Shown piece after piece: positions 1-7,560 of a stretch of 10,312 nt of DNA. A program made the translations under genes and the position numbers. The stretch's first letter is position 1; every line of letters starts with the position of its first letter. Below the pieces are notes generated by a model. The model made no database searches. It was not told the DNA's origin and saw only the letters and a program-made list of their open reading frames with translations. Origin of the DNA: JBHJHK01 sp050330975 (GTDB taxonomy: Bacteria > Pseudomonadota > Gammaproteobacteria > Competibacterales > Competibacteraceae); NCBI GenBank assembly GCA_050330975.1, contig JBHJHK010000061.1:1-10312 (forward strand), written 5' to 3'.

Positions 1-1
1 C

Positions 2-892
2 GGCCCCGACGTCAGCCACCGGGTCATCCGCGAGGCCCTGGGGGAGCTTCTGCGGGGCAATATCAACGTCACCAACCGCCCCGGGGGGGTGGCCGGTTCC
101 CTGGGAATGAGTTATGTCCACCGCCGCCCAGCCGACGGCTACACCCTGGTGGGGTTGTCGGAATCGGTGGTGACGGCGGCAGTCCAGGGGGGGTGGGACC
201 AGCGCATGGCGGTGTGGTACCCCTTTATCGTCGGTGGCTCGCCGGATTTGATCTCCGTCACCGCCGCCGCCCCCTACGAAACCCTCGAACAGCTCATGGA
301 AGCCGCCGAGGCCGAGCCCGGCACCATACGCGCCGCCGCCTCGGGAGCCGGCTCCATCCATCACCTCAATTTGTTGGCCCTCATGGAGGGCACCGGCGCC
401 GAGTTCAACTTTATTCCCTATCCAGGATCTGCCCCGGCCCAAAACGCCGCCATGACCGGGGAGGTAGCCGTGGTGGTCACTTCCTTGGCCGAGCAGCAGC
501 AATTGATCCGCGGCGGCCGCCTCAAGCCCCTGGCCATGTTGGTCCCCGAGCCCTTTACCTTGGAAGGGGTGGGGGCGATTCCCTCGGCCTTTGCCGTCTA
601 TCCCGAGCTAGATCGCTACTTGCCCATCTCCCAGGCCATCGGCTTTGCGGTCCACAACGACGCCCCCGACGAGGTCAAACAGACCCTGTCCGACGCCTTT
701 GCCAAGGCCGTGGTGAGCGACGCGGTCCAACGGTGGGCCGCCGACAACTACTACGTGATTTCCGGCAAGAGCGGCGCCGAGGCGGCGGCGGAGTTCGCCC
801 GGTTGGAGTCGCTGTTCACCTGGACTCTCCACGAGTTGGGGGCCGCCGAGCGCGACCCCGCCGAACTCGGCATTCCCAAGCTCGCCGACTAG
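2..892 (+). CDS. tctC: Tripartite tricarboxylate transporter substrate-binding protein (TctC/Bug family), 5'-truncated
   Basis: This is the periplasmic solute-binding subunit of a TTT-type secondary transporter, which captures an organic acid and hands it to TctA/TctB. The reading frame is open from base 2, so the true start and signal peptide lie upstream; 296 residues are visible, against roughly 320 for the family. The first visible residues already match the family: GPDVSHRVIREAL, then NRPGGVAGSLG, then PADGYTL, the Bug-family N-terminal lobe. Further on come a GSIHHLNLLAL stretch, FIPYPGSAPAQNAAMTGEV (ligand-pocket region) and the usual C-terminal half. The GTG at 89 is internal, not a start. 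The gene ends with TAG ten bases before tctB, consistent with one operon. The family call is firm. The ligand is unknown; citrate, dicarboxylates, aromatic acids and sugar acids are all known for relatives. Confidence 0.9.
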   Translation, partial: GPDVSHRVIREALGELLRGNINVTNRPGGVAGSLGMSYVHRRPADGYTLVGLSESVVTAAVQGGWDQRMAVWYPFIVGGSPDLISVTAAAPYETLEQLMEAAEAEPGTIRAAASGAGSIHHLNLLALMEGTGAEFNFIPYPGSAPAQNAAMTGEVAVVVTSLAEQQQLIRGGRLKPLAMLVPEPFTLEGVGAIPSAFAVYPELDRYLPISQAIGFAVHNDAPDEVKQTLSDAFAKAVVSDAVQRWAADNYYVISGKSGAEAAAEFARLESLFTWTLHELGAAERDPAELGIPKLAD

Positions 893-902
893 GGGCCCTT
901 CG

Positions 903-1667
903 TTGCAGTCTCCGGTTGAGGACGGGGAGGCGGCGCTCCCCCCCGAGGTGCATCGCCGTCGCCTGCGGCGCTGTGACCTTGGGATGGGGCTGGTGCTGTT
1001 GGCCCTGGGTTTGGCCATGGCGTGGGAGGTGAGCCACTATCCCATGACCGGAAGTTACGGCGGGGTGCGCAATGTCTGGTATGTGTCGCCGGCGCTGTTT
1101 CCGTTGCTGGTGGCCGGGGGGATTGTGGTCTTGGCCGGGTTATTGTTGGCCCGGGCGGTGTGGGATTTGCGCCGCTCCCGGAGTTTGTTGACCCCTTTGC
1201 CTGTTCCCTCAGCCCCGGCGGTTGTCTGGGCCAGGCGCCAGCGTCTGGCCCTGGTGGTGCTGATTTTGGGGTTGTACATCGCCGTCCTCATCCCCCGGGT
1301 GGACTACTGCTTGGCCACGGCGGTCGCGCTGTTGTTGTGGATAGGGGGTTTTTACCTCACGGGCCCTTTGACGGTGACCTTCCACCTGGTGGCCACCGTG
1401 GGGTTGGGATTCGTGGTGCTGGGGGGTGGGTATGGGGGAATCTCTGTGGACTTCCTCACCGCCCTGGGACTTGGGGCCACCTTGATCCTCAGCGGAGTGG
1501 TGGCTGCCCGAGGTGGTCAATGGCGCCGGCTGGGGGTGGGGCTGGCGGTGATCATCGTGGCACCTTTGGCCTTGGCGGTGGTGTTTAAGTATTTTCTGTT
1601 GGTGCCATTGCCCGTGGAGGGCCCGGTGGCCCAGGCGCTCGACGCCTTGTACTACGGGGGATACTGA
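903..1667 (+). CDS. tctB: Tripartite tricarboxylate transporter small membrane subunit (TctB family)
   Basis: This is the small, poorly conserved inner-membrane subunit of the TctABC carrier. The product is 254 aa. After a charged N-terminus (residues 1-24, with RRRLRRCD) come hydrophobic segments at about 26-42, 63-86, 110-129, 135-152, 158-175, 179-198 and 205-226. The call rests on hydrophobicity, on its place between tctC and tctA, and on the typical region linking the first helices (YVSPALFPLLVAGG), which resembles the A-x-x-F-P motif of TctB proteins. It is longer than the common 150-200 aa members. I chose the TTG at 903 because AGGGG at 891-895 sits seven bases upstream. An internal ATG at 984 would cut into the first helix and is less likely. 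The frame ends with TGA two bases before a GTG that looks like the original tctA start. Confidence 0.8.
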   Translation: MQSPVEDGEAALPPEVHRRRLRRCDLGMGLVLLALGLAMAWEVSHYPMTGSYGGVRNVWYVSPALFPLLVAGGIVVLAGLLLARAVWDLRRSRSLLTPLPVPSAPAVVWARRQRLALVVLILGLYIAVLIPRVDYCLATAVALLLWIGGFYLTGPLTVTFHLVATVGLGFVVLGGGYGGISVDFLTALGLGATLILSGVVAARGGQWRRLGVGLAVIIVAPLALAVVFKYFLLVPLPVEGPVAQALDALYYGGY

Positions 1668-1669
1668 CC

Positions 1670-1690
1670 GTGGACGCCCCGCTGGAATAA
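1670..1690 (+). other. Six-codon mini-ORF in frame with tctA, ended by TAA (probable interrupted tctA start)
   Basis: GTG-GAC-GCC-CCG-CTG-GAA-TAA lies two bases after the tctB stop and exactly nine codons before the GTG used here as the tctA start, in the same frame. Read through the stop, it gives MDAPLE-(stop)-AWVVVGLVADP, which resembles the short leader that TctA proteins normally carry before the first helix. A G-run (1656-1660) sits nine bases upstream of this GTG and could act as a weak ribosome site. It may be a nonsense mutation, a sequencing error, or a real reinitiation arrangement. Confidence 0.6.
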
Positions 1691-1696
1691 GCCTGG

Positions 1697-3193
1697 GTGG
1701 TGGTGGGTCTGGTGGCCGATCCCCGCAATGTGGTGGTGTTGTTTGCCGCCAGCCTCATGGGTATTGTCTTTGGCGCTTTGCCGGGGCTCACCGCCACCTT
1801 GGGGGTGGCGCTGCTCACCACCTTGACCTACGGCCTGCCCCTGGAAACGGCCCTCATCGCCCTGTTGAGCACCTATGTTGGGGCCATCTACGGCGGTTCT
1901 TACCCGGCCATTTTGGTCAATATCCCCGGCACCGCCGCAGCGGCGGCGTCGGCCATGGAGGGTTACCCCCTGGCCAAGGGGGGCCACGGGGGGTGGGCGC
2001 TGGGGCTCACCACCACGGCCTCGTTCCTCGGCACCTTAGTGGGATTGTTGTGTTTGGTGTTGGTGGCGCCCTGGATTGTGCAGTTGGCACTGGCCTTTAC
2101 CTCGGTGGAGTTTTGCCTCCTGGCGCTGTTTGGCATCGTCATCAGCGGTACGCTCACTAGCCGCGACGGGGCCATCAAGGGCTGGATCGCCGGGTTTTTG
2201 GGCTTGGCCTTGGCCATGGTGGGTCGCGACCGGCTGCAGTTTTACCCCCGTTTTACCTTTGACTCCCCCCAGTTGGACGCCGGTATCGAAGTGGTGCCGG
2301 TGCTCATCGGCGCCTTTGCCATCCCCCAGATCATCCAGGTCTTGACCCACAACCGCCCCTTGGGGACCCCCACCCCCGTGGGACGCGTTCTCCCCGCTCT
2401 TACCACTGTGATCCGCCAGGGGCGCCATATCGTGCGCTCGGCCCTGATTGGCGTCGGCATCGGTGCAGTTCCAGGGGTGGGGGAGGACATCGCCGGTTGG
2501 GTGTCCTACGGGGCGGCCAAGAACACCTCAAAGAACCCCGAGCGCTTTGGCCATGGGGAGCCGGCGGGCTTGGTGGCATCCGAGACCGCCAACAATGCCT
2601 GCATCGGCGGGGCCTTGATCCCGTTGTTGACCTTGGGGATTCCCGGCAGTCCGCCGGCGGCCATGTTGCTGGGGGCGCTGATGATCCACGGGGTGACGGC
2701 GGGGCCCATGATCGAGTTCGACCGCCCGGGCTTTATCCTCCAGGTGACGGCCATTTTGTTGTTGGCATCGGTGGCCATGTGGATCAATGGCATGCTGTTG
2801 GCCCGCCAGGTGGTGCGGATCTTACTCGTGCCGGCGGCGCTGTTCATGCCCTTGGTGGCGGTGTTGTCGGTCATTGGCTCCTATGCCTTGGGGCTCAATA
2901 CCTTTAATCTCTATTTGATGCTGGCCGTGGGGCTGTTGGCCTATGGGTTGGGGGAGATGGAATATCCCATTGCCCCCATGGTCATCGGGGTGATCCTGGG
3001 GCCCATGGCCGATGAAAACCTCCGCCGGGCGTTGATGATCAGCGAGGGCAGCTTTGAGCCTTTTTATACCCGCCCGGTGGCCTTGGTGTTGCTGTTGGCC
3101 ATCGCCCTCTTGGTGGTGGGCCAGTTGCCCCGAGGGTTGTGGCGACGTTGCTGGCGCCTGGGGCGCGCCGTGGTCAAACCCCGGGCTGTGTAG
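1697..3193 (+). CDS. tctA: Tripartite tricarboxylate transporter large permease subunit (TctA family)
   Basis: This is the 12-TM-type pore subunit of the TctABC solute/cation symporter, 498 aa from the first GTG after an in-frame stop. Family signatures are clear: FGALPGLTATLGVALL (about residues 25-40), GGSYPAILVNIPGT (66-79) and an EGYPLA segment after it. The second half repeats the pattern, with AVPGVGEDIAGWVSYGAAK (from about 256) and then ASETANNACIGGALIPLL and LGIPGSPPAAMLLGAL, ending near IHGVTAGPMI. Hydrophobic helices run to the C-terminus. The natural start is probably GTG 1670, which would give MDAPLE, but a TAA at 1688-1690 interrupts that frame. Translation would therefore have to begin at one of three consecutive GTG codons at 1697-1705, whose upstream region has only a weak GGAA-type ribosome site. 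The core is intact, so the gene may still work, but it could be a recent pseudogene. Confidence 0.88.
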   Translation: MVVGLVADPRNVVVLFAASLMGIVFGALPGLTATLGVALLTTLTYGLPLETALIALLSTYVGAIYGGSYPAILVNIPGTAAAAASAMEGYPLAKGGHGGWALGLTTTASFLGTLVGLLCLVLVAPWIVQLALAFTSVEFCLLALFGIVISGTLTSRDGAIKGWIAGFLGLALAMVGRDRLQFYPRFTFDSPQLDAGIEVVPVLIGAFAIPQIIQVLTHNRPLGTPTPVGRVLPALTTVIRQGRHIVRSALIGVGIGAVPGVGEDIAGWVSYGAAKNTSKNPERFGHGEPAGLVASETANNACIGGALIPLLTLGIPGSPPAAMLLGALMIHGVTAGPMIEFDRPGFILQVTAILLLASVAMWINGMLLARQVVRILLVPAALFMPLVAVLSVIGSYALGLNTFNLYLMLAVGLLAYGLGEMEYPIAPMVIGVILGPMADENLRRALMISEGSFEPFYTRPVALVLLLAIALLVVGQLPRGLWRRCWRLGRAVVKPRAV

Positions 3194-3213
3194 AAACTGA
3201 CAAGGGTGAGTCC

Positions 3214-3525
3214 ATGACGACGCCGGCGAGTCCAACCTTGTGGGTGGTGGCGGTGACCTTTGACATCCACGGTCCCCACAGCGATGATTTTTGCGCCGCG
3301 GTACAGCGCCAAGCCCGGCGTTCCCTGGACGCCGAAGCCGACTGTCTGCGCTTTGACGTCTGCCGCGACCCAGCAAACCCCACGCGGTTTTTCCTCTACG
3401 AGATTTACCGCCATCCCCAGGCCTTTCAACACCACCTGGCCTCGGCCCATTTCCACGAGTTTGACGCCCAAGTGGCCCCTTGGGTGGCCTCCAAGGCCGT
3501 CGCCACCTGGGAGTTGCTATCGTGA
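3214..3525 (+). CDS. Antibiotic biosynthesis monooxygenase (ABM)-domain protein, putative quinol monooxygenase/LsrG-like
   Basis: A 103-aa single-domain protein with the dimeric alpha/beta ferredoxin-like ABM fold. The first strand is WVVAVTFDI (about residues 9-17), followed by a helix with FCAAVQRQARRSLDAE, then CLRFDVCRDPANPTRFFLYEIY, the most characteristic segment of the family, and finally HLASAHFHEFDAQVAPWV near the end. Relatives include YgiN-type quinol monooxygenases and LsrG, which isomerises a phosphorylated autoinducer; sequence alone does not separate oxygenase from isomerase. The start is the ATG at 3214, preceded by AAGGGTGAG. The open frame extends further upstream but only through the end of tctA. 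It lies 20 bases after tctA and overlaps the next gene by four bases, so it very likely acts on the same catabolic route as the transporter's substrate. Confidence 0.85.
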   Translation: MTTPASPTLWVVAVTFDIHGPHSDDFCAAVQRQARRSLDAEADCLRFDVCRDPANPTRFFLYEIYRHPQAFQHHLASAHFHEFDAQVAPWVASKAVATWELLS

Positions 3526-4577
3526 ATCCATTGCGGGTCGCCGGCGTGGGCGCCGGCTATTTCAGCCAATTCCACTACGACGCCTGGCAGCGGTTGGCCG
3601 CCGAGGGTTTGGTGGAGTGGGTGGGGGTGTGTGACCGGGATGTCCAGCGGGCTGTCGAACGCCTGACGTCGTTGCCGGCCCTGGCCACCTCCGGGGCGAC
3701 CCCGCCCGTGTTTGCCGAGGTGGCGGAGCTATTGAGGGCCACCCAACCGGACCTGGTGGATATCATCGTCCCCCCCGCTGCCCAGATGGCGGTGATCGAG
3801 GCTTGCTTGGCTGCGGACGTGGCGATGATCTGCCAAAAACCCTTCACCCCGGATTTGGCCACCGCCCGGCGAGTCGTGGCCAACGTCCAGCGGGCTGGGG
3901 GGTTGTTGGTGATCCACGAAAACTTTCGCTGGCAGCCCTGGCACCGGGAACTCCGGCGGCGAATATTGGCGGGTACCGTGGGGGAGGTTCTCAATCTCGG
4001 TTTTCGCCTGCGCCCCGGAGATGGTCAGGGGCCTAGGGCCTATCTGGACCGTCAGCCCTACTTCCAGACCATGGAGCGGTTTTTGGTCCACGAGACCGCC
4101 ATTCACTTCATCGACACCTTTCGCTTCTTGGCGGGGGAAGTGACCGGGGTATTTGCCCGGTTGCGGCGCTGTAACCCGGCCATCGCCGGAGAGGACGCCG
4201 GTTTTATGGTGTTTGATTTCACCTCGGGGGCGATGGGGCTATTTGACGGCAATCGGTTGTTGGACCACCCCGCTGTCAACCGCCGCCTCACCATGGGGGA
4301 GATGCTGGTCGAGGGCACCATGGGCATCCTGCGCCTCGACGGCGATGGCGGTCTCCACCAGCGGCCCTTTGGCGCCGACGCCGAGACCCCCATCACTTAC
4401 CCTTGGGAAAATCGCAGCTTTGGAGGCGATTGTGTCTACGCCCTCCAGCGCCACGTGGTGGAGCACTTGATCCACGGCCGGCCGGTGGAAAACACCGCGG
4501 TGGACTATCTGCGCAACCTAGAGATAGAAGAGGTGGTATACCTTTCGGCGGCTGCGGGGGAGTATCGGAACCTATAA
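3522..4577 (+). CDS. Gfo/Idh/MocA family NAD(P)-dependent oxidoreductase
   Basis: A 351-aa cytoplasmic dehydrogenase of the family that oxidises or reduces sugars, inositols and related polyols. The N-terminal Rossmann fold shows the dinucleotide motif G8-V-G10-A-G12 and an acidic residue after strand 2 (VCDRD, about 37-40). The usual E-K-P motif appears as C104-Q-K106-P, keeping the lysine. The C-terminal domain has HETAIHFIDTFRFLAGE (190-206), where H195 aligns with the conserved histidine; the aspartate normally four residues before it is glutamate (E191). These variants suggest a distinct subfamily. The start is GTG 3522, which overlaps the preceding TGA as GTGA and has GGGAG eight bases upstream. 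It is the last gene of the tctCBA-ABM unit, so a transported sugar acid or polyol acid, or a product of it, is a reasonable but unproven substrate. Confidence 0.88.
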   Translation: MNPLRVAGVGAGYFSQFHYDAWQRLAAEGLVEWVGVCDRDVQRAVERLTSLPALATSGATPPVFAEVAELLRATQPDLVDIIVPPAAQMAVIEACLAADVAMICQKPFTPDLATARRVVANVQRAGGLLVIHENFRWQPWHRELRRRILAGTVGEVLNLGFRLRPGDGQGPRAYLDRQPYFQTMERFLVHETAIHFIDTFRFLAGEVTGVFARLRRCNPAIAGEDAGFMVFDFTSGAMGLFDGNRLLDHPAVNRRLTMGEMLVEGTMGILRLDGDGGLHQRPFGADAETPITYPWENRSFGGDCVYALQRHVVEHLIHGRPVENTAVDYLRNLEIEEVVYLSAAAGEYRNL

Positions 4578-4593
4578 GACACTCCCGCCGTGA

Positions 4594-4640
4594 ACAGCCA
4601 GCGCCCCCGGAGGGGGCGTGTCCCAACCCCAGAGGGCTGT
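4594..4640. terminator. Nested inverted repeat between convergent genes, possible bidirectional terminator
   Basis: The inner stem is CGCCCCC/GGGGGCG (4602-4608 with 4612-4618) around a three-base GGA loop. An outer stem ACAGCC/GGCTGT pairs 4594-4599 with 4635-4640, the last touching the exoprotein stop codon. It lies between the oxidoreductase stop and the opposing exoprotein stop, where a shared terminator is expected. There is no T-run on either side, so it would be a non-canonical or Rho-assisted terminator, or a stabilising 3'-end structure. Confidence 0.45.
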
Positions 4641-7462
4641 CAGGCGTTATTACCCGCTGAGTGACAGTCGAACTCCTTGCCCACCTCCAGGCGAGGGGGC
4701 GAGGGTTGCCGGGCGGCGGCCACCCCTTGGGGATCGACCCGCAGGGGTTGCAGGTTAGTCGCCACCGAGGAGATATCGGGCAGTTGGCTCAACTGAAAAG
4801 CCGACTGGATACCGGCGTTGCCCTGCTTGTTGACCACAAACGTACTCTCGGTGGCCGTGGCGCGACAGCCGTCGCCCAAGTTCTCGATGGCGACAAACTC
4901 CGAGGTCAGGCTGGTGAACTCTTCACTGATGTCCAGTTCGGGGCTGTTGATCTCCACTTGGCCGGCGTTGCCCAACACGTTGGACGAGGCGTCGAGGGTC
5001 ACCCCGTCTTCGAGGATAAACACCTCGGCGGCGAGGACGATATTCCCCCCTTGGCCCTGGTCGGCCCGGGCGGTGATGCGGGCGTCGGCGAAGGCCACCA
5101 GGGTTTCGGAACTGATGGTAACGTTGCCCCCCTGGGCCACACCGGAATTGCTGGAGGCGCTGATGGCGGACCCCCGATCCACCAAGGTGTTGTCCGCCTG
5201 GATGGCGATGTTGCCCCCCCCGGAGTTGATGGCTTCGGCCAGGAGGGTCGACGAGGGGGCCAAATTCAATTCATCGGTGGTGATAAACAGACTGCCGGCG
5301 TTGCCAAAGGGGAAATCCGGCGGGGGCGGTTCGCCACCTCCCAAGTTGCCGCCGGGGATAAACGGCGAGGGAATGGCGGGGCCGGCGTCGACGCGGATGA
5401 TGCCGCCCCCCATGACATCCACACGGTCGGCATTGAGCTGTAGGTTGCCCCCGTTGCTCGGCCCCCCCGTCGCCGTGGCGATAAAGCCGCCGTCTTCCAC
5501 CCGGACGTAGTCCGCTTCGATGTTGAGGGTGCCGGCGCTGCCGTCGCCAAACACCGAGTTGGTCACCCCCCCGCCGTTGCGCACCGTGAGGTCGCCGGTG
5601 CGAATGGTGAGCTTGCCCCCAGGGCTCAACGAGCCCGGCAGGGTGCTGGTGGAGATGCTGGTGGAGACGGGATTGCCCACGCTGTCCACGGTGCGGCCTC
5701 CGGCGCCGTCGATCAAGATGCTGTCGGCGTCGATGGTGACATCGCCGGTGGCGCCCTGGCCGCTGTCGGTGGCGATGCCGGCGTTGGCCTTGAGCTCTAG
5801 AGTTCCGGCCACCACGGTGACACTACCCCCGTCGCCGGGGCCGAAGTTGGGGGCGGTGAGACCGGTGAGGGCGGGGATACCCTGGCCATCCATGACGATG
5901 CGCTCGGCCTGGATGAAGATCTCGCCGCCGTCGCCGACGTCGACCTCACCAGCGGTGACATCCACGGCGCCGGTGATGATGCCGCTGCCCCGCAGCAGGA
6001 TGATCTCCTGGGCGCGGATCTCTCCGCGACCGCCGTTGCCGGTGCCAAAGGTCGAGGTGGCCATGCCCCCGGTGAGGACGTCGGGGTGAGCTCCCTCGCC
6101 GCCGTCGGCGAAAAATGTCCCCGAGGCGTTGACAGTAAAGCCCCTGGAATTGCCGCTACCCCGAGTGTCGGTGTTGAAACCCGAGTCGTTGATCAGGTTG
6201 ATGTCCACCGTGGTGATCTCGATGCGGCCGGTATCCCCAGGGCCGTTGGAGGTGGCGTCGATCCCCGCCAAATAATCGAAGGGATCGAACCAGCGGAAGG
6301 TCTCGAAGGTGATTTGATCGGCGTTGATGACGATGGTCCCGCCGGTGCCGCTGCCAAAGGTGGTCAGGCGAACCTTGTTTTCATCCACCAACATCTCTTC
6401 GACGGCGATGGTGATGTCGCCGCCGTCGCCACTGGCTCCGGGCAGCACCTGGGCGTTGATACCCGGATCCAGGTTGGGGTCGCTGCTGATGCCGATGAAC
6501 AAAAACCGACCGGTGATATCCAGATCAGTGCCGCGCCCGGGGCCATCGGTAAAGGTGAGGATGCGGCCGTTGTTGCCCAGCTCGATGCGATCATCGAGGT
6601 TCAGCGACACGTTGCCGCCATCCCGTTGGGCGACGCTGGCGTCGACGGTGGCATTGTCGACGATGAAGTTATTGCCCCGGACCCGCAAAAAGCCCCCTTC
6701 CCTGACGGAGACGACGCCCTCGTCGGCGATGACGACATTGCCCCCCGTGGCATTTTGGGGGGTGAAGCTGGCCAGGTCGATCTCGCCTTGTTGGATGGCG
6801 GCGATGTCGACCCGGCCTGCTGGGGCGTTGGGGTCGGAGAGGGTGGGGGCCACTACGGCACCGCCGGCGATGGTGACGTCGTTGCCCACCAGGCTCAGGG
6901 TTTCCCCCGGCGCCCCCACCAGCTGGCCCGCCACGGTGATGTTGACCTCCCGGGGGGCGATAAAGCCAAAGGCGGCGACGTTTTCGGTGGAGAGCACCCC
7001 ATCGGTTTGGCCGCCACGGGTAAACCATTCGCTGCCGTCGCCAAAGCGGATGATTTCAGCAGTGGTCAAGTGGAGGGAGCCGGTGGTGTCCAGCTGGGCG
7101 TTGGGCCCCACCATGACACCGGCGGGGTTGGCCAAAAACAGATCGGCCCCCTCGATGGCTACAGAGAGGGTGCCATCGATAAAGGAGGGCTCGCCGCCGG
7201 TGACCCGGCCGACGACGGCATCGATGGAGCCATCCCCCAAAAAGACCGCGGTTTGGTTTTCGGGGATACCAAAGGTTTGAAAACTGTGGAATAAATTGCC
7301 ACCCATCTGCCGTCCCACCTCGGCGGGAATGGCGGTGACACCGTTGTCCGTCGCCAGGGGGCCGCTGGTGCCGAAGGTGCCGTCGAGGGTGATAGTTTGC
7401 CCCTGGGCGGCGACGGTGGCGGTCATTAACAAAAGCGCGCGGAGAGCTGCGTGTTTATCCAT
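4640..7462 (-). CDS. Two-partner-secretion exoprotein (TpsA-like), filamentous hemagglutinin N-terminal domain
   Basis: A 940-aa secreted or surface protein. Residues 1-19 form a signal peptide (LRALLLMTATVAA, cleavage likely before QGQ). Residues about 22-150 are the TPS secretion domain: NLFHSFQTFGIPENQTAVFL, then VVGRVTGGEPSFIDGTL, then LFLANPAGVMVGPNAQLD, where NPAGV stands for the usual NPNGI. The rest is a beta-helix of loosely repeated units such as GDGGDITIA, GGTIVINADQI, GDGGEIFIQAERI and GGNIVLAAEVFIL, rich in Gly, Asp, Asn and Thr. A proline-rich insert (GGGEPPPPDFPF) lies near residue 700-715. The only cysteines are C866 and C933. I chose ATG 7462 because it begins the signal peptide; a TTG at 7513 would add 17 non-signal residues. 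Similar proteins are sometimes labelled S-layer family or hemagglutinin in cyanobacteria and gammaproteobacteria. No TpsB partner is visible. A role in adhesion or biofilm is family inference only. Confidence 0.85.
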   Translation of the reverse strand: MDKHAALRALLLMTATVAAQGQTITLDGTFGTSGPLATDNGVTAIPAEVGRQMGGNLFHSFQTFGIPENQTAVFLGDGSIDAVVGRVTGGEPSFIDGTLSVAIEGADLFLANPAGVMVGPNAQLDTTGSLHLTTAEIIRFGDGSEWFTRGGQTDGVLSTENVAAFGFIAPREVNITVAGQLVGAPGETLSLVGNDVTIAGGAVVAPTLSDPNAPAGRVDIAAIQQGEIDLASFTPQNATGGNVVIADEGVVSVREGGFLRVRGNNFIVDNATVDASVAQRDGGNVSLNLDDRIELGNNGRILTFTDGPGRGTDLDITGRFLFIGISSDPNLDPGINAQVLPGASGDGGDITIAVEEMLVDENKVRLTTFGSGTGGTIVINADQITFETFRWFDPFDYLAGIDATSNGPGDTGRIEITTVDINLINDSGFNTDTRGSGNSRGFTVNASGTFFADGGEGAHPDVLTGGMATSTFGTGNGGRGEIRAQEIILLRGSGIITGAVDVTAGEVDVGDGGEIFIQAERIVMDGQGIPALTGLTAPNFGPGDGGSVTVVAGTLELKANAGIATDSGQGATGDVTIDADSILIDGAGGRTVDSVGNPVSTSISTSTLPGSLSPGGKLTIRTGDLTVRNGGGVTNSVFGDGSAGTLNIEADYVRVEDGGFIATATGGPSNGGNLQLNADRVDVMGGGIIRVDAGPAIPSPFIPGGNLGGGEPPPPDFPFGNAGSLFITTDELNLAPSSTLLAEAINSGGGNIAIQADNTLVDRGSAISASSNSGVAQGGNVTISSETLVAFADARITARADQGQGGNIVLAAEVFILEDGVTLDASSNVLGNAGQVEINSPELDISEEFTSLTSEFVAIENLGDGCRATATESTFVVNKQGNAGIQSAFQLSQLPDISSVATNLQPLRVDPQGVAAARQPSPPRLEVGKEFDCHSAGNNA

Positions 7463-7560
7463 AACTTTAGCAGTACCTGTTTTATCCCGGTTTTGGGGGC
7501 TATTCACAAGCAATACAAAGTGGATGCTCCCTCCAAGAAGAGAGACATCTGATCGTTCGC

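Noticed and set aside
193..1032. A 279-codon plus-strand frame overlapping tctC and tctB
   Set aside because: The product is Arg/Gly/His-rich, typical of an out-of-frame read of GC-rich DNA. The overlapping frames match known families.
4661..5443. A 260-codon plus-strand open frame opposite the exoprotein C-terminal half
   Set aside because: It has the same composition-driven shadow pattern. The minus-strand frame has a signal peptide, TPS domain and beta-helix repeats, which this one lacks.
6086..7294. A 402-codon open frame on the plus strand, opposite the exoprotein gene
   Set aside because: It is antisense to a clear TpsA-like protein. Its translation is low-complexity Gly/Asp/Val sequence mirroring the repetitive coding strand, with no recognisable domain.
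4640..7462. Tandem nucleotide repeats or a CRISPR-like array, suggested by recurring GGNI/GGDI-type coding units
   Set aside because: The units vary in length and DNA sequence and are protein-level beta-helix turns. There are no identical repeats with uniform spacers.
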